From a virus, in IMG/VR virus record IMGVR_UViG_3300047444_000725, positions 1-23,294 of that record: a DNA stretch of 23,294 bases. One strand, written 5' to 3'. The notes beneath the pieces were generated by a model that made no database searches, was not told the origin of the DNA, and saw only the letters and a program-made list of their open reading frames with translations. Numbering within the stretch: position 1 is the first letter of the stretch; every line of letters starts with the position of its first letter. A program made the position numbers and the translations under genes. This document shows positions 20,942 through 23,294 of this stretch, piece by piece.

Positions 20942-21675
20942 AGCCCGGCCTCGTCTCGGTCATCACGGCGACCTGTAACCGGCCGCTCTTTCTCCGAAAG
21001 GCGATCGACCTCTTCATGGCCCAGACCTGGCCGAAGAAGGAAATGATCATCATGGACGACGGATCGATGGATGCCCCGAACGTCGCGGGGCTTCCGATCC
21101 GTCACGTTCGGCTTCCCTCTCCGACGTGGATCACCCACAAGCACCGCCTCGCCTTCCCGCTTTGCCGCGGGGAGTTCATCGGCTATTGGGACGACGACGA
21201 CTACTTCGACCATCGACGCCTCTCGCTCCAGGCTCAAGCCCTGATGGAGGATAAGGCCGACGTTGTCGGCTTCCACGTCAAGTTACTGGCGAGCGTTCCC
21301 GATCCGCTCTTTTGGAGATGGAGCCGGAAGACCCTAGAGAAGTGGGACCGCGAGGCGAAGCCGGGTTTCGCTTCTGGGCTTCCGTTCCATGATGGGACTG
21401 CGGTCTGGCGGGCTTCCCTGCTCGAAGGCGTCTCCGAGGACGTCCTTCAGGGCTCACAGCTGGATCTCCTCCGAGTGCTTCGCGCACGCGGCGCAAGGCT
21501 GATCGAGATCCCGAATGACGGCGCCTTCGTCTATGTGCGCCATTCCCGGGTCGGCTGGGACTTCGACGTCCGCGAGCTTTGCGATCCGGTCGACTGTCCT
21601 CCCTGGATCCCCCGCGAGATGCTCGCATTCTGGGCGAATTCAGATCTCGCCGACGAGGGGGTGCGCGTTGGGTAA
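20929..21675 (+). CDS. GT2-family glycosyltransferase (GT-A fold), first copy
   Basis: A 248-residue protein. It opens with VSVITATCNRPLFLRKAIDL, the usual start of GT2 enzymes, then MIIMDDGS (DDG at 43-45) and GYWDDDDYF (DxD-type acidic cluster at 88-91), which bind the nucleotide-sugar and metal. Later motifs are HDGTAVWR (about 154-161) and VYVRH (about 201-205), shared with the next gene. There is no transmembrane segment, unlike GtrB-type O-antigen enzymes, so it should act in the cytoplasm. Start is GTG at 20929, overlapping the previous gene by 13 bases, with GGGG about 7 bases upstream. The acceptor is unknown: virion protein, host surface sugar or DNA are all possible. Confidence 0.85.
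   Translation: MRVLEPGLVSVITATCNRPLFLRKAIDLFMAQTWPKKEMIIMDDGSMDAPNVAGLPIRHVRLPSPTWITHKHRLAFPLCRGEFIGYWDDDDYFDHRRLSLQAQALMEDKADVVGFHVKLLASVPDPLFWRWSRKTLEKWDREAKPGFASGLPFHDGTAVWRASLLEGVSEDVLQGSQLDLLRVLRARGARLIEIPNDGAFVYVRHSRVGWDFDVRELCDPVDCPPWIPREMLAFWANSDLADEGVRVG
21655..21661 (+). promoter_or_regulatory. Strong SD that decides a TTG start
   Basis: GAGGGGG lies 6 bases before TTG 21668 and inside the end of the first glycosyltransferase gene. No ATG or GTG in the second gene's frame is similarly placed, so this SD is the reason for choosing TTG. Confidence 0.6.
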
Positions 21676-22390
21676 TCCCCTCGTCTCCCTAGTCTGCCCG
21701 ACGTGGAACCGTCCCCAGTATCTCGCCCATGCGGTCAAGCTGTTCCAGGCCCAGACCTACCGGGACTGCGAGTTGATTGTGGTCGACGACAGCGACCCGG
21801 ATAAGAGGCCGAACCTGTCGGGCGTCCCGCGCGTCCGGCACATCAAGCTCGGCGACAAGCTCTCGCTCGGGGAGAAGCATAACATCGGGCACGCGATGGC
21901 CCAGGGGGAAATCCTTGGCTTTCACGACGATGACGATTGGATCTCGCCGCGCCGGGTGATCCGCCAGATCGAGCCGCTGATCCTGGGCACCGCCCAGATC
22001 GTCGGCTTCAAGCGTAACGTCGTCCTATCGGCCGGCGACCCTGTCCGGTGGTGGAAGATCGAGGGCCGGGGAAACTGGATCGGGAACGGCGCGACGAATC
22101 TCAGGCTCCCGATTCACGACGGGAGCGCCCTATACCTGCGCTCCGTCCTCAAGACGGGCGCTCGGTTCCCGCATCGGACCATGAATGAGAAGGTCGACTT
22201 TCTGAATGCGGCCGTCGCCGGCGGGGCGACCTGGACCGTCATCCCGAACGCCGACCTCTTCGTCTATGTGCGCCACGGCGCGAATACCTGGAAGTACAGC
22301 GAGGCGCTCGCCCATGTTTCCGTTGCCGCGCCTTACTGGTTCCCGGATTCCGAGATGGAATTCTATCGCACGGCGAAGGTGAGCGCGTGA
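21668..22390 (+). CDS. GT2-family glycosyltransferase (GT-A fold), second copy
   Basis: A 240-residue relative of the previous gene. The start is most likely TTG 21668, because GAGGGGG (21655-21661) lies 6 bases upstream and the protein then begins directly with the GT2 opening MGNPLVSLVCPTWNRPQYL. The acidic motifs are VVDDSD (38-43) and FHDDDDW (85-91), followed by HDGSALYLRS and VYVRH, all in the same order as the first copy. No transmembrane segment. The overlap with the first copy is 8 bases. Side-by-side copies point to gene duplication and possibly sequential transfer of two sugars. The frame is open upstream to 21515, but that would include shadow sequence from the first gene. Confidence 0.8.
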   Translation: MGNPLVSLVCPTWNRPQYLAHAVKLFQAQTYRDCELIVVDDSDPDKRPNLSGVPRVRHIKLGDKLSLGEKHNIGHAMAQGEILGFHDDDDWISPRRVIRQIEPLILGTAQIVGFKRNVVLSAGDPVRWWKIEGRGNWIGNGATNLRLPIHDGSALYLRSVLKTGARFPHRTMNEKVDFLNAAVAGGATWTVIPNADLFVYVRHGANTWKYSEALAHVSVAAPYWFPDSEMEFYRTAKVSA

Positions 22391-23294
22391 GCCGAAACCT
22401 AATGGCCGGATCGATCCTGAACAGAATCTCAGGGTCCATGCTTCGCTATCCCGCCTTCAAAGTGCTGGTCTGGAATCCGCTCCGGGTGGACATCGCCGAC
22501 GTAGCAACCGGCCAGGTTGCCGACGCTCCGCTGGACCTGACGGACTTCGTCGAGCAGGTCCAGATCCAGGAAAACGTCGGCTATGAGCAGGCGGATGCGC
22601 CTTCCCCCACCCGCGCGACCATCAGCTTCCGGAAGAATCTTCCGGTGGGGACTTTCAGACGCGGCTTCATCGCCGACGGGGTGATCGTCCGGATCTTGGA
22701 AGGCGATCGCCGCGTCCGGGATACGGATTGGGTTCCCGCATTCACAGGCACCTTCCGCGGGCGCCCGGGAGAGAACAAGGGCACGCGCGCCGATCTTTCC
22801 GAAGGCTTGACGGCGAACGCCCTAGGGCGCGAGGAGCGGTTCCTCAGCTGCCCGCCGGTCACGACGGACGTCTTTCCTTCCGGGACCGACGTGGGCGAAC
22901 TCGCCTACCACATCGCTTGGAAGCACATGGGCCTCGGAGTCGAGGAGATCCTCTTCGGGGCGATGGGCTTCACCCTGCTCCACGTCTCGAATCAGATCGT
23001 CAATACCCAGCCTCTCGACGCGCTCTATCAATGCATGTTCCCCGTCGGGAAGAAGCCGAAGTTCGATGCCCTGGGCCGCCTGTGCGCGGTGGACGTCGAT
23101 CTCGACAAGCCTTCCACGCGGATCTACTCGGCCGGGAATCACGTCATCGAAAGCATCGTCGCCAGCCCGAACGACATCGAAGTCAACAATCAGGTGATCC
23201 TCCGCGGCCTTGACCACAACATGACCAAGGTCGTTCAGGACGCGCAGGTCCTCGATACCATCGACTTCACGACGGGCTTCTTCGACGCCTTCGT
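22387..23294 (+). CDS. Tail hub/baseplate-like protein, N-terminal part (cut at window end)
   Basis: An open frame from GTG 22387 to the end of the window, about 302 residues, without a stop. GTG overlaps the previous stop by four bases (GTGA), with GAAGGTGA just upstream; ATG 22402 is an alternative. The sequence begins with an Ile/Leu-rich N-terminus, then LRYPAFKVLVWNPLRVDIAD, a beta domain with YEQADAPSPTRATISFRKN, and a GTFRGRPGENKGTRADLSEG stretch typical of the beta-strand swapped hub. Later, SNQIVNTQPLDALYQCMFPV and KPKFDALGRLCAVDVDLDKP resemble the repeat of phage hub/Tal-like proteins (gp27-like barrel). The hub lies at the tail tip. Its C-terminal end is outside the window. Confidence 0.65.
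   Translation, partial: MSRNLMAGSILNRISGSMLRYPAFKVLVWNPLRVDIADVATGQVADAPLDLTDFVEQVQIQENVGYEQADAPSPTRATISFRKNLPVGTFRRGFIADGVIVRILEGDRRVRDTDWVPAFTGTFRGRPGENKGTRADLSEGLTANALGREERFLSCPPVTTDVFPSGTDVGELAYHIAWKHMGLGVEEILFGAMGFTLLHVSNQIVNTQPLDALYQCMFPVGKKPKFDALGRLCAVDVDLDKPSTRIYSAGNHVIESIVASPNDIEVNNQVILRGLDHNMTKVVQDAQVLDTIDFTTGFFDAF

Noticed and set aside
1-23294. tRNA genes, CRISPR arrays, insertion sequences, integrase or attachment sites
   Set aside because: None seen on reading both strands; no repeated spacer pattern, no transposase or integrase motifs. The window alone does not show whether this is a lysogen or a free phage.

Overview
The window is part of a dsDNA tailed-phage or prophage genome: the late, virion-structure region. 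The DNA is GC-rich with strong G/C preference at third codon positions, tightly packed genes (ATGA, TGATG and TAATG junctions) and Shine-Dalgarno starts using ATG, GTG and one TTG. This fits a phage of a GC-rich bacterium. A signal-peptide protein with four cysteines hints at a Gram-negative host, but the sequence alone does not name one. I see no tail-sheath gene, and the order tube - chaperones - tape measure indicates a siphovirus with a non-contractile tail. The 568-residue tape measure implies a fairly short tail, roughly 85 nm by the usual 1.5 angstrom per residue rule.

Layout. 1-2342: C-terminal end of the terminase large subunit, then the portal. 2339-7492: a block of seven accessory or virion-surface genes between portal and the MuF-like head protein. 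It holds a beta-rich protein, an SGNH hydrolase, a coiled-coil fibre, an aromatic-repeat small protein, two proteins sharing a repeated beta module, and one unknown. The first two genes are visibly lower in GC. 7492-11859: MuF-like minor head protein, prohead protease, a terminator-like hairpin, scaffold-like protein, decoration protein and major capsid protein. 11928-13964: neck genes (adaptor, stopper-like, HK97 gp10-like, tail-terminator-like). 13988-15811: tail tube and two tail assembly chaperones linked by a -1 frameshift signal. 15817-16344: two small genes on the opposite strand, a likely moron. 16403-18109: tape measure. 18125-20941: three unrecognised tail-tip or fibre genes. 20929-22390: two related GT2 glycosyltransferases. 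22387-end: a tail-hub-like gene cut by the window edge.

Working together: terminase and portal package DNA; protease, scaffold, decoration and capsid proteins build the head; neck proteins join it to the tail; tube, chaperones and tape measure build the tail; the distal proteins form the tip. The extra genes (SGNH hydrolase, fibre, two glycosyltransferases, antisense membrane/secreted pair) probably adjust host-surface or virion-surface interactions.

Most noteworthy: (1) an in-frame A AAA AAC slippery heptamer with a downstream stem-loop joining the tail chaperones; (2) the antisense two-gene unit with its own plausible promoter and SD between the chaperones and tape measure; (3) paralogous glycosyltransferases inside the tail module; (4) two 14-bp RNA hairpins, each with two G-U pairs and a tetraloop, directly after the major capsid and tail tube genes; (5) an apparent nested duplication of one beta module inside another copy.
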